From Heligmosomoides polygyrus polygyrus (Eukaryota > Nematoda > Chromadorea > Rhabditida > Heligmosomidae): DNA of 64,000 bases. The notes beneath the pieces are model-generated. The model was given only the letters and a program-made list of their open reading frames with translations. It did no database searches and had not been told where the DNA came from. The position numbers and the translations under genes are program-made. The DNA lies in assembly GCA_947396885.1 (NCBI GenBank), contig OX377205.1, forward strand, positions 21,501,407 to 21,565,406, given 5' to 3'. Shown here piece after piece: positions 23,351 through 33,927 of the stretch (its first letter is position 1; each line of letters starts with the position of its first letter).

Positions 23351-24325
23351 GTGGCATGAAGCCAAATACTCCAAACGCTTTTGCCGTAACTCTGAGATAA
23401 ATTGTCACACTCGAATAGGCTCTATGAGTCCTCTCACACCATGTGCTGTTGCCAGCCGAATTTCTTCCTAATTCTGAAGTGTTACCTCGCTTCCTAGTAA
23501 CAGCTATTTGTCCCCCACTGTGTCACAAGGAATTCTGACATTGACACAGTGACACCTTGGCTTGTTTTTTCTCGAACTCGCACCTGGAACCGGCTGCCGA
23601 AGTCCGGGGTGTCTTCCGTTCTTGTATCGGTGCTGTGCGTCGCGCAATCATCAGTTGGTGGCTGTCTCTTTCTTCTCAACTTCTAACAACGCTCATTCTC
23701 TTACCTTGTTCGATCTGTAGTTGGTACAGCTTCTGCTACTTCTGCTGTACCTTACCTGCAGTAGTGTGGTCCTTCTGCTACTCCACTATGGAGTTTGCAC
23801 GTCTCACTCTCGTCAATTTCTAGCCATCTCCAGGGACGGTACTTTTTTCATCTTAGGAGCGATCACAGGAACACAGTCTAGATTAGTTGCGCCTTTATGC
23901 GCTTCGTGGTACGTCTTCTGATCAGATCTTTTGCATCAAGACGCTTGGTGTTAGCACGCAACCCTGTAGATGTTCGCCGAAACGCAGGTAGACGACTACT
24001 CAGCACGGACTCCAATTCGGCTTCCAAATCCGGCCACCGCCTTCTTGCACCGAGTGCTGTTTGTGTTCGTGCGCAGGCGAGAACACCTGCCGACTGTAAA
24101 CAGTCAGGTTTTTCCCCACTCACACTGACCAGACCACACCCTCTGTCTGTGGAGCTGCTTCTTCTGTTTCTGCTGCTGCTTGCAGTTCAGCTCCTCCTCC
24201 TCCTCCTCTTCCACCTCGTGCTCTTCTTCAGTTTAGTGTGCTGTGTCGCTCATGCCTTCCTCCACGGTATCGGACTCTCCTTCCGCTCCCGCGAAGTTTC
24301 TTCACAACACGCTCATCGCTTTCAG
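23351..24325. other. Upstream region of the F-box gene
   Basis: A pyrimidine-rich area with CTGCTG/CTCCTC runs at about 24150-24210. A frame open from 23897 (Leu-rich) joins the first F-box exon in phase. Its composition looks like an untranslated leader or intron, so I leave it out of the gene. Confidence 0.4.
24320..24325 (+). promoter_or_regulatory. Splice acceptor before first F-box exon
   Basis: TTTCAG lies directly before the first exon. With no convincing upstream coding exon it could be a spliced-leader trans-splice site, common in nematodes, or an ordinary 5' UTR intron end. Confidence 0.4.
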
Positions 24326-24370
24326 ATTGAACGTCGTCTATCCAGACTCAACACTATCCGCGCGAAGATC

Positions 24371-27300
24371 ATGCCATTGCAGTTGATTCGTCGTCTGTCG
24401 TTCAGACATCGTCGCCACCAGGACAATGCCGAAAAGGTAGGTGTGACGATGCATGCCCCGGAAGTGGTTCTCCGCCCATGATGTCATTTTCGAGTGACGT
24501 CGTTGCTCTCCCAGGAACGAACCAACGAACTCGGTCTATTTGCAGAATACCGCCGCAACGATGCGCAAAGCGTCGTCGTGCAAAGGTCTCGGCAGATCGG
24601 GCACAGTCCTCGACGACAAGCCTCTTCTGCCCGATGACCTGCTGCTGCGCATCGTCGACCAGTGCGATGCCATCGAGCAGATTCGTCTGCGAGCCGTCAG
24701 CAAGGCGGTCAAGAGCCACGTTGACCGGAAGATTAAGAAGGTAACGGCTAAAGGCTTCTATTCGTTGTAACTGATGATAGTCTGTGTTTACTAGAGTAGG
24801 GCTATTTGAACGGAATTGAAGCTTGGCGCGTTTGACATGAGAGCGGAGTCGTTAACCTCGGGGTAAAAGTAAAGAAATGGGTGGATCTTGGGTATGTGAA
24901 GATATCTACGAGGATCGTTGAGTATCCTTCATTTAGCTGTATGCCCACGAATCGTAAGGTATATGATGAATGCCGATGAATTGTGGGTATGTTCCTTCCG
25001 TCCATCTCCCAGGGCGCATGGTAGCGCAGTAGGAGGGAGTGTCGGCTGTCATCTGCACTCGATTCCAGGTTCCTGGTTCGAATTCTCGCCCAGCGCATCT
25101 AAGGATATGCGGGGTATAGGGGGAGAAGTACTCACCAGGATTTCATGATAAACATTACCCGCCACCTCGTGGGTATACCAGTGGGTAAAAAATACTCGAC
25201 GATCATCGTGGGTATATCCGCATTTCCCCTAGGATTCCGCATCCCACTGACAAAATGACGCTCCAGTGAGATCAGCTGTCCTCGCGAAAGGCTGGGGTCT
25301 ACCATACCCTTCACTCCTTTCATGAACACGAATTGTAGCTGCTACCTACTGGGGTACTGGGTTACGGGTAGTAGATAAGATTGCTTCACGGAATGTCAAC
25401 CTATACCCACTGCTTGATGAATTTGGCCCCAGGTTCGGCCTGGGACAGGTAAAACCCTGACTGGTTCGTCGACTGGCCACCGCAAGTCATTGTATAGCCA
25501 AACGCGCATTCAAATCGCCCACCTCCACGATATCGCATAGAAGTGGAATGCTTGACGCATCCTAAAGGGGATATAATTGCGCCGCCCTCTATCGTTCATA
25601 TTTTATATCTTCTGCGAGCGTCTCGGTCGCCCCCCGCTCACGTCGCGGGCTATGAATAGACCCAAGCTTGATTGCATTTCAATTGCGCCCAGTCGTACAA
25701 GAACAGTGCTATCAAAAAGCAACTGGCATTGTATCCATTCAGAACAAGCCTGCAAAGCCCGCTGCAAGCAATAGCGCCACAAAAACGCACCGTATTCGAA
25801 CGACGGTGCAAAAACGCTCTCGACTTATTGTTGGACATTTCGATGGGTCCCCCTTTTTCTTAGAAATTCTATAGACCGTGTTCCAATAAAAAAGCGTTTG
25901 CTAAAAATGTCGCAGAAGGAGTGTTCCTGCAGGAACGTAGCAAGGATGGACGGTTCTTTTAAAATTTAGTCCATTCTGGGAACCATTCCAGTTCATGTCG
26001 CGAAAGTGGGCAGCATTAGAAAATAGGGGCGCTCTAGTCAATCATAACCAATCAGGACACCGACCGAGCATACGCCAGCCAATCATGGTGCCAACTGTAC
26101 ATTTCTGTGTACAGTCGGCACCGTGATTGGCTGGCGTATCTGTGGAGCGGCCCATTCGATGCGGACTGATTGTCTGGCGCGTTCCCACAGTTCAATGCTG
26201 CCCGCATTCGCGACACGTACCACCATTCCTAGCACGCCTTCATCACACAACGATGCTAACTGGCGTCCCTAACTGTCACAGCGCCCTCTGTTCAAATAAA
26301 ACTCGTCCATTTTGTGCAGGGCCATCAAAGCATGATTCATTCGAACAATACAGTGAAAAGGCAAATTGCATTGCTGGAACGGGCAAACCGCTCAACTGTT
26401 CAGAAAAAGTTCGCAGCGCCCACCGGAGCCAACACTGCCGTCGAAAGTCCCCTTTTCAACAGCAACATAGGAATGTGCTCAATTGATCCGTCGTTTAAAT
26501 CTCGTTTTGCTTTGAAAGAAAATGCTCCTGTCAAGCGACGCTGTCAAAGAGCGCTCCATTTGAACAACGCTGTCCATTGACGCTGTAGTCGAAGTCACCT
26601 GTATCACCTGTCATTCCGTCGATCATCGACTTGCTCGAACGGGCGCCATCGGCGTCTCCATTCGTCCCTGTCGCGTGCCAGAGTGGTCCAATCCTCCTCG
26701 CTCAAGGGACACGAAGATCGTCATATCAGTCGTTCAGGGCTTTCACGAAGAAGTCCGACCAACGCGTTAGTGGGCGTCGTTGTATTCTCTCGACATTCCG
26801 CAAAATCCAATCGGTGACGGCTCTTGTCTCGCGCGTGTCTGCGAAGCGCATTACGTGGCCGGCCCACCTATTTCTCGACGTCTTGGCCCATGCGACAGCG
26901 TCTCTGATCTTCGAACGTCGACGAAGCTCGGGACTCCTGAGTAGTGAAGAGACTGCGCAAAAATGCATGCAAATCAGATAACTGGGTCGTTCTGAAACTG
27001 CAGAGCGCGCTGCGATCGAACACCGCTCTCAGGGAGCAGTGTCATGTTTTACGACAAAAGTCCAAATTATGCTGCTCTTTAAGGGCGGGGAGAAGGGGGG
27101 GGGGCGGGTGGATTCATGGAAGGCTAAAAAATAGATCAAACTGCTCACTCATGCTCGACCATTATGCTCAACCAAGATGACAGCAATGTGGGAAGGGATT
27201 TGCTTTTCTTTATGAGGAACGAGCAGATGCAGAGCAAATCGCCGCCGTATTGCTGGCCCTCCGCGGTCTGTGATTGGCTGGTCCCTCCCCTACGCCCTCC

Positions 27301-30300
27301 ATTTGGACACGCCCAGGGACTATTCCCCAGTAGTACCACACCAACACGTGTTGAAATATGAAGTAGGAAGTTCTATCAGCACCCATCATCTCAACTTTCA
27401 TACTCCTATCAACAGAACACCTTTAGATCACACATTTGAGCGTCGAGAAACGCGACATCGACACGGCAACGGGAAGAGGTTGGTCGCGCCATCGAAACGC
27501 TCAAGTGTCGCTGAAAATGCGCCATAATACGGCGAAAATCGTTGTGGACTCGAGGTGAGCGCGCATAAATCACCATCCGTAATAGGTTTCGGCAGCGTGT
27601 GGTTACGGTACGCATTGCCTGATTCAGGTGGACATCACGTGACGTGTCTACCGTGGTGGCGGCGATGAGCGTCTATCGAAAGACGATACTCGAAGCGACG
27701 ATCGACGCTCCGATCGCTGAATTGGTAAGTGGTTCGGATTATCGGCCGGCTGAGGGTTTGGGTGGGTTGGGGACGGAATTAGCAGGGAGAGGTAGCTTTG
27801 TGTGGATCCATCATGGTTGAGAAAATCCTGATTTCTGTTCTGGACAGCAGAAGAATCCCCAAGTAGGGTGTTCTAATGTATTAGAGAGGACGGTAGTGTC
27901 GCCGTGGCATATATGACATATACCCTTCCCATATCTGCATGATGACCGATTCATGACGCATCCGCCGCCTTTGGTCAGTACTGGGCCTAGTAGGTCGGTT
28001 TCTGTCAAACTGCATCTCGTCGTTCGATGATCAGAACGAGTGAAACTCGTTCTGATAGCAAGAACAGAAACCTCGAGTGTTCCGTCGCCCCAGGCCGGTG
28101 CCAGTTTCTAGAATTTTGTCCAAGAATCTGAATCTGACGTTTCAGCTGGTCGTCTCGCTGTCAGCCCTCGATCTGAAGCGTTGGTATGCGTTCCAGTGTT
28201 ACATGAAAGCGATGGACGTTTTCGACGAGGACATGCACATGGACTGCGACTTTGTGAACCCTGGAGAGGTTGGTGACGGTCTTCGATTCTGAAAATTTCG
28301 TAAAAATCTGGCTGGAAAGTAAATCGCTCTCGTAGAGGTTTCGAATGAAGTACCACGAACGTCGTTCTATAGTAGATCTTCAGTTGTAAAATTTTGAATA
28401 AAATTCAACTGTGCCTTTAAATATGCGTCGCCGTTCTGGAATCTGAGACACTCTTCTACGCGCCCAGAATTCTTCAGTAGAGCTATAATTCTTCAAGCAT
28501 AGTAGTGATTAAATGGGTCCAGCCAATACTGAGGGCTAGCAGGAGCCAACATTTTCTCCATGACCCCACCCAACTCTCCAGGTCTCCGCCCACTTTGCGG
28601 AACCATAGCGCACGCACCGAGAAGGCTGTTTGAGCGCTATAACCTTATTACGCAAGGGCACGCCTACTTTCTCTGCTTAGAAAAACCTGTTTCTTTGCTA
28701 CTGTAGCCAAGGTCTCACATGTATTTTGTAACACCGGAGAAAACCATACTCTTGATTTTAAAAGAAAATTAACTCGTTTTTGCTTTCAAATCTTTAAAGA
28801 TTTACTACATATAATGGAAAAGCCCTTGTATAATTCTGTTTCAAGAATAAGAGCTAGAATGCATTTCTATAGGTTCTAAAAAACGCCAGGGCGCCTTGAG
28901 GGACTTGATGAACGGTTATCCATGGAAAGTAAGCAATTTGTTCGGCAAAAAATCAATTCCAAGACCTCCTAGTTGGGAGGGTCAGTAAAACTGTCTACAA
29001 TATCGCTCGAAAATGGATCACAATGCCTGCCTTGTCTGGTTACCCTTAGTTGGGCTAGCATTAGGCCTACTACGAAATGTCTTATGGCAGCCAATAAAAA
29101 ACTCGGGAAGGGGGGGGGGAGGCGGGTATTACGGGTTAAAGTACTGTTTCTTAGGCCACTAGATATTGCTGTGAAGAGGACGAAATATTGCGCACGTTAG
29201 TGCTACCCCTCCCGACTAAGAAGGTGATTTGTGATTTGTGCAGAAATTTCCAGCGCTCAACTGGCGTCGATGTTCGTGGGCTGTAAAATTTAGGCCTAAA
29301 AATCTAAGCCATATATTTTTGTCGTTTTTATTACGTTGTCGTACAGACACTCCATTTGTCTACACCTCTGCGGGCATACCTTCGTTTTAAATTTAAAGGA
29401 TTGCTCAGGGCTGCTCCTTCGACCTTGTCTGCAATGACAATGTCTGCAAAACTGCATGGTTCTATTGGAAAGAAATCCCACACTTTTGCACTTTTCCGTA
29501 AAGGATTTGTCGTCACAAATCACTGGTCACACCCGAGAACTGCGCGTGACGATAGTACAGGCTGCGCTAGTGGCGCGCAATTTTTGCAGAGATCTTGTGA
29601 CTGACGAAGTTTTTCACTGAAATCTCACCAGACACTGAAAAATTGCGGGGCATCTCCGCGGCAAAGTGCAAATTAACAGCTGACTCTTGCAGGTCTACTG
29701 GCCCAACATTCAGCATCTGACCGTACGCACCACTGAACAGCAGGCACCTCATCTGGCCAGGTAAGTACCAGCTGCTACGCCAACCTGGCACGTGCATGGC
29801 TTACTCCTTCCGTGTTCAGAGTGATCGACTACGGCGTTCAATGCAACTGGGTGTTGGACCGTCGGAACCTGTGCCGTCTGCGGATCATCTTCACCGATCT
29901 CGACGCCACACCGTCGCGTAAGGTCTCTCGGCATCTCTATCACTTCAGGTTGGTCGTGGATGTCAACGACAAGCTCCTTTGGCTTCAGACTACTTTATGA
30001 GAGCCTTCTATGAGCGTGTATGGCACAATCAGCCCAGCTCAACCAAGCCCTCCATCTTTTCGGGGTCGATGAATTGGCAACAAACTTGTTTGGGAGGGAT
30101 AAACACTGATTCGTCCATCAAGTGGCCACCGCGATTCATTACATTGGCCAAATACGCGTTCAGATTGCTTTTATGCTAACCCGTAGAAGTAGAATGCGTG
30201 GCGCATCCACAAGAGGGGTTGATTAACGCTGTCCTTTCTCCTATACTTATGAGCGAAGTCTGTAAGAGCGAATTGGTGCAGTTGGCTTTTGGAGATGCAT

Positions 30301-31134
30301 GAGTGCGCCTGATCAGGCTAGTATTCGATAACTCATCCAGGTCAGATCCTACTGAACTACAATTTCAGTGCGTCTGATCTGGTAAAAGGAAGATACGTGT
30401 ATTTTCTTTCTAGCGGATTCCTATAGAAGCCTAAAGACCGCTCGAAGTCTCCCGGCTTCGCCACATTGGTGTGAAATGCCTGCAGCCACTGACTTAGAGA
30501 CAGGCTGTAGAAACAATCTGTGCCCATAAAAGATTTTGCTAAGAGCTTTAAAAACATTTCGGTACTGGTCGACAATCTGGCCTGCATGGGGTGAAGGGAA
30601 CGCGTCAGCCAATCAGCGCTAATCGTACACTCTTCCTCTAGGCTTTATGCGGCTAAGGACGAAATGCAGTGACAGGGCACCTGTGCTACCGATCAACGTT
30701 GCAGATCAGGTCTTGTGATGTGGGAGGGAGGGGGGGGGGGGGAGTACTGGACAATGAAGGAGCTCCGGACCGTGGTCAATGTCAATTTTGACATAGGTGG
30801 CTTAAATGTCCCGCAGCCCCTTCTGCATCGAAGGCCGTGAGAGATTGTACAGTCGCTGCATTGATTGGCTGGCGTGTTCTCGCCATGCAGGCCATATTGC
30901 CGACTAGCACCCTACGTCCAATCGAACAACAAACGACATGCTTAAGATCGACAACAAAATGCCAAATTTTCACCTTAGACGGAATCTCAACCTGTCCATC
31001 TTAGAATCTGAACCATCAGAATAACACAGAATGTTTCCCTGAGAAAAAGGTAAGCGTTTTCCAGATGCTGGGCAGGATCGGCCGGATTCGACCATCGGTA
31101 CGAGCAGCAGTTCGCCGCGGCGAAAGCCTCATGA
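24371..31134 (+). CDS. F-box-domain protein gene, seven exons
   Basis: Exons: 24371(ATG)-24436; 24546-24740; 27628-27724; 28146-28268; 29693-29760; 29820-29948; 31065-31134. Exon 2 holds an F-box-like motif (LLPDDLLLRIVDQCDAIEQI...LRAVSKAVK), the Skp1-binding module of SCF ubiquitin ligases. Exons 4-6 (KRWYAFQCYMKAMDVF; VYWPNIQHLTVRTTEQQ; NWVLDRRNLCRLRIIFTDLD) would form the substrate-side region, of unrecognised fold. Intron phases 0 (exons 1-2, 3-4, 4-5) and 2 (5-6, 6-7) join without stops; intron 5 is 59 nt. Exon 2 to exon 3 does not fit: exon 2 ends in phase 0, but the good frame of exon 3 (RDVSTVVAAMSVYRKTILEA) needs phase 2. That means a missing small exon, an assembly indel or a broken gene. 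Exon 6 may instead read through to a TGA at 29998; exon 7 has excellent codon use and a polyA signal downstream. Introns carry SINEs, an RTE fragment and MITEs. Confidence 0.72.
25012..25570 (+). repeat. SINE-A split by about 330 bp, in F-box intron 2
   Basis: The head (GCGCATGGTAGCGCAGTAGG to the box-like GGTTCGAATTCTC) occupies 25012-25095. The body resumes at about 25445 (CCCTGACTGGTTCGTCGACTGG). The insert between ends GATGAATTTGGCCCCAGG, the terminus of the hAT-like MITE family, but I could not find its matching left end, so that element is degraded. Confidence 0.75.
26070..26139. repeat. Long hairpin, 31-bp arms, 8-nt loop
   Basis: ATACGCCAGCCAATCATGGT and continuing (26070-26100) pairs with 26109-26139 with two mismatches. 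It may be the core of a foldback MITE; the GCCAATCA word also occurs in the GTACTRGTCG family. Confidence 0.88.
26630..26970 (-). pseudogene. RTE-type LINE, C-terminal fragment
   Basis: The minus strand encodes RRRSKIRDAVAWAKTSRNRW, AGHVMRFADTRETRAVTDWI and RPLTRWSDFFVKALND. This is the conserved post-RT region of RTE-clade non-LTR elements (WAGHVMR...R.TRW.DFF). Only about 110 codons remain; endonuclease and palm are absent. It lies in intron 2 of the F-box gene, antisense to it. The copy at 61195-62460 shares the region. Confidence 0.82.
26980..27627 (+). other. 3' part of F-box intron 2
   Basis: G run at about 27094-27105. A stretch 27439-27476 between ATTTGAG and GTTGGT donor-like sites is 38 nt. 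It would repair the exon 2-3 phase (RRETRHRHGNGK), but nothing else supports it. Confidence 0.35.
28269..29692 (+). other. F-box intron 4, 1.4 kb
   Basis: The donor GTTGGT is non-consensus. AT-rich, with a G run at about 29110-29119. Unassigned frames at 29296-29604 on both strands show no motif. Confidence 0.5.
30030..30250 (+). repeat. SINE-A, 5'-truncated
   Basis: Starts CCCAGCTCAACCAAGCCCTC just after the alternative F-box stop at 30000; tail GTCCTTTCTCCTATAC. Confidence 0.8.
30562..30910. mobile_element. MITE of the GTACTRGTCG family, 349 bp
   Basis: The left end GTACTGGTCGACAATCTGGC and the complement of the right end, GTGCTAGTCGGCAATATGGC, form terminal inverted repeats extending through CTGCATGG. 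A G run sits inside (about 30731-30743). It lies in the last intron of the F-box gene, if exon 7 is used. Confidence 0.7.
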
Positions 31135-31346
31135 CCGTCTGACTAGCAGCTCCCCACGTCGTCTCTCCGCAGTCACGCTAGTGCTTTATCGCCATTCAGC
31201 AGTCTCACCGAGGTGTCCCGCAAGTCTCGCCTGTCCGTCGAGGACGCATGGGTCCCGTTCATAATATTCGTCTACGTAGTAACCTATTGTTAAGCCCGTT
31301 AAGTCTTTCATAACGTCTGTGAGCTACGATACTGTCACTTGTCTTC

Positions 31347-31372
31347 CCTTCACTTCACTTCACTTCACTTCA
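31347..31372. repeat. CTTCA microsatellite
   Basis: About five CTTCA units in tandem, in the presumed 3' UTR of the F-box gene. Confidence 0.9.
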
Positions 31373-31507
31373 TCGTAGTTCGCGACAGCAGTATTACCAT
31401 CACGAGTTGCAGTTGTGCCGTTTCTATGCATGTTTGTAGTATTTTGCGCCATACGTTTTGAATTTGTGTCTATTCTTATCGCTGACAAAGTGTACTAGAC
31501 AGCTTTC

Positions 31508-31513
31508 AATAAA
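31508..31513 (+). terminator. Polyadenylation signal AATAAA
   Basis: CAATAAAATT lies 374 bases after the exon 7 stop and about 100 bases before a minus-strand SINE-A. The T-rich TTTCTTTGCAGTTTTTTTGT follows. It is the best candidate for the F-box transcript end. Confidence 0.5.
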
Positions 31514-31614
31514 ATTATTTCTTTGCAGTTTTTTTGTACCACCACTATGTTGGGCATCTGTATGGGTTGCTGGAAGTGAGCCTCGGAAAGTTACTGTCGA
31601 GAGAAGGCTCCATT

Positions 31615-31915
31615 AAAAAGGATAAAGGATAAAGGACGGCGTTAGTCAATCCCTTCTGGTATGTGCCACGCATTCTACTTCTACGGGATGTCGTGGAGGC
31701 GATTTGAATGCGTATTTGGCCATACAATGACTTGCGGTGGCCAGCCGATGAGCAAGTCAGTGTTCTATCCTTCCCGGACAAGTCTGGTACCAATTCACCG
31801 ACCCCGGAGGGATGGAAGGCTTGGTTGGCCTGGGCGGGAAATCCGAACCATCAACCTGGTACCTGGTGCACGCGACAGAGAGCGCCTCTTCCGACTGCGC
31901 TACACGCGCCTATGG
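31615..31915 (-). repeat. SINE-A, full length, minus
   Basis: Starts with AAAAGGATAAAGGATAAAGG (tail complement) and ends TCCGACTGCGCTACACGCGCC (head complement). One of the least diverged copies. Confidence 0.92.
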
Positions 31916-32137
31916 CTCCATTACCACCAAGCAACTTGGTCGTTTTCGCGGAGGCCTTGCGCACCAGTTCGGAGTGGGAAGCAAGAAATTCGCCGTCGCT
32001 GTTTATATGTATTTTTGTTTATGTAATTTACACTCAGCGGTGCACAATCGACATTTACATCGTAAGTCGTGTAATAGAAGGCATGTGCGGGTGGCAGCGA
32101 GGTCGTAAGAGGCGTCGGCTGTTACGTGCATCCGATT

Positions 32138-33279
32138 CAGGGGTGCTCAGAAAATTCTGGACCTTAAATTTATTGGCGAATTTTTCCCATGGTAAATTTT
32201 CGTAAAATTTTGCTAAAAGATGCTAAGTTTCGCCAAAAATACAGTTAGGTGAGGAATATGATTTCAAATGAAAGCGTCGGGGAAAGCATTTCGTGTGCCA
32301 AGTTGAGCAGGATGTCAAAAATGAACGCATCGTAACAAACTACAATCTCACGTTAAGAATTGACATAAGCAATGATAGGACAGCAAAGTAAACACGTTTT
32401 CAACAACAAATTTTTTCAGAGCGTGGAAGAAGAACATGCTCGGAATTATCATTCAAGAGAACGGTACTTCGTGGGCTGGTGCCCGCATCGCACCAACAAA
32501 GCATTGAAAAATGGAGATACAGTAGCTATGTTCGACTCTCCTTGAACATCGGCATGGTAGAATCTGTCTGTAGAGTTGCTAAGCTCTTCACGAGGTTGGT
32601 AAACGGCTTTATTGGTGGCTAACGTTTCGGTTGGATCGCCTTCTTCAGGGCCTGAAAGGGTCAAGTCAATTAGGAGTTACCCCACCAGAACACCTCTTCA
32701 GCCTTACAAAATTCAAAGTCAAATTTTTGGAAGCGTGAAAAAAGGAGAGAGTCCAAGAACCGTACCTCACCACAGCCCACTGAAGGACTAGAGGAAGCAG
32801 CACAGGGTACAGCAAGGGTACTGGACGGCCCCTACCCCAAGTTAGAATGCGAGAGTGAGGTAGGGCTTGAGCTCGCGCGTTATGTACAGGCATTCCCTCA
32901 TCCGGTTGACCTTGGGACCCCTGGAATAGATCCAGAACGCCCCACGAGCTTTGCGCGCCGACGTTTGAACCTCGTGTCTTAGAATGGAGATACAGTTACA
33001 TCAGGTAGATACCGGAGTTTTTCCACTTCCCTAGTTCTGAACGAAACCTTATTGTATGTGACTCCATAAGCATGTACGATCTCGACGCCTGCATCAGCCC
33101 ACTAAGTAAGTACTAATGAAGATACCATTAAAAGCAGGCAGTGGAATTCTAGCGTTTAGGAAAACTAGTATGGAGCAAGTCCCCAGGTCAAACTCAACGC
33201 CATGGCCTTAGAGCTTAACAGAAAGTGCCGTTAATTCGTTCAGTTCCTGAAATCGCTAAGCTTCAAATGTGCACACCTG
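32138..33279. mobile_element. hAT-type non-autonomous element, 1.14 kb
   Basis: The left end CAGGGGTGCTCAGAA and the complement of the right end, CAGGTGTGCACATTT, are related inverted termini. Exact ATCCGATT octamers flank it (32130-32137, 33280-33287). Inside are AATTTTGCTAAA-type words near the left end and a Penelope-like terminal fragment (32520-32670). No transposase frame. Confidence 0.83.
32617..32652 (-). ncRNA. Hammerhead-ribozyme-like motif, degraded
   Basis: On the minus strand GGCC-CTGAAGA-AGGCGATCCAACC-GAAA-CGTT-AGCC has the order stem I strand, CUGANGA core, stem II, GAAA core, stem I strand. Stem I has three pairs plus one mismatch, and stem II is only GG/CC. It is the counterpart of the motif at 43947 in a second Penelope-like terminal fragment. 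Probably not active in this form. Confidence 0.45.
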
Positions 33280-33844
33280 ATCCGATTCCAGGTTCTTTGT
33301 TGGGATTTGCCACTCAAACCACCCAGGTCTGTTATCCCTCCGCGGTTGACGACTTGGTACCAGATTTGTCTGTCGAAAAGAAAACATTAACTTGTTCATC
33401 GGCTGGCCGCCACAATTCATCGTGTAAGCATCATCAAATTCTCTCCATCCCGTAGAAGTAGAATGCTTGGCGCATCCCAATAGGGATTGACAAACGCCGT
33501 CTTTTTTGCTTTATCCTAATCCTAATTGAGATCGTTGTTCGGTTCCGCGGTTCTTCAACAGGCCTCCTATCCCTACTTTCTAAGGTAATTTCCCTATGAA
33601 ATTTGTATCAATGAGGAGAGAATACGCTACCAGCAGGTGGTTCAGTGAAACAAGCAAATAGGTCCAGTCCGTGTACAATTCCGGTAGAAGTAAGTTGCAT
33701 GGCGCATACAGATTAGCAGAAGCTGGCCACAGTTATTCTAATTTCTTCAACGGTCACAGTAGAAGAGCAATCTGAATACAAGCTATCTTCTCTAGACCTC
33801 AAGTGACTCTACCAAACTTGCAAGCTATAATGAAAATTCTAGCA

Positions 33845-33920
33845 TCAGGTGGATTCAAGTCCCGACCGGCATTTTGACTACTGATTTTGATCGCAGCAAA
33901 ACATCATTATGATAAGTTGA
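33845..33920 (+). repeat. SINE-B fragment
   Basis: GGTGGATTCAAGTCCCG (B-box region) followed by TTTTGATCGCAGCAAAACATC, as in the SINE-B copies at 38-44 kb. The mariner element starts just behind it. Confidence 0.65.
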
Positions 33921-33927
33921 ATATATA

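Larger units (their letters stand above)
32088..33525 (+). repeat. SINE-A split by a hAT-type element
   Basis: The head GTGGCAGCGAGGTCGTAAGAG runs to CATCCGATT at 32137. The body resumes with ATCCGATTCCAGGTTC at 33280 and ends TTTGCTTTATCCTAATCC. The octamer ATCCGATT is duplicated at the break. Confidence 0.88.

Noticed and set aside
23897..24370. Leu-rich frame fused to the first F-box exon
   Set aside because: In phase with the exon, but the composition (CTGCTG, CTCCTC runs) and the TTTCAG acceptor at 24325 argue for leader or intron.
29296..29604. Frames of 61-82 codons on both strands in F-box intron 4
   Set aside because: No motif, no splice sites in phase with neighbouring exons.
29916..29948. 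31-nt intron GTAAGG...TTCAG in F-box exon 6
   Set aside because: Too short for a normal intron, and the spliced frame is less coding-like than reading through.
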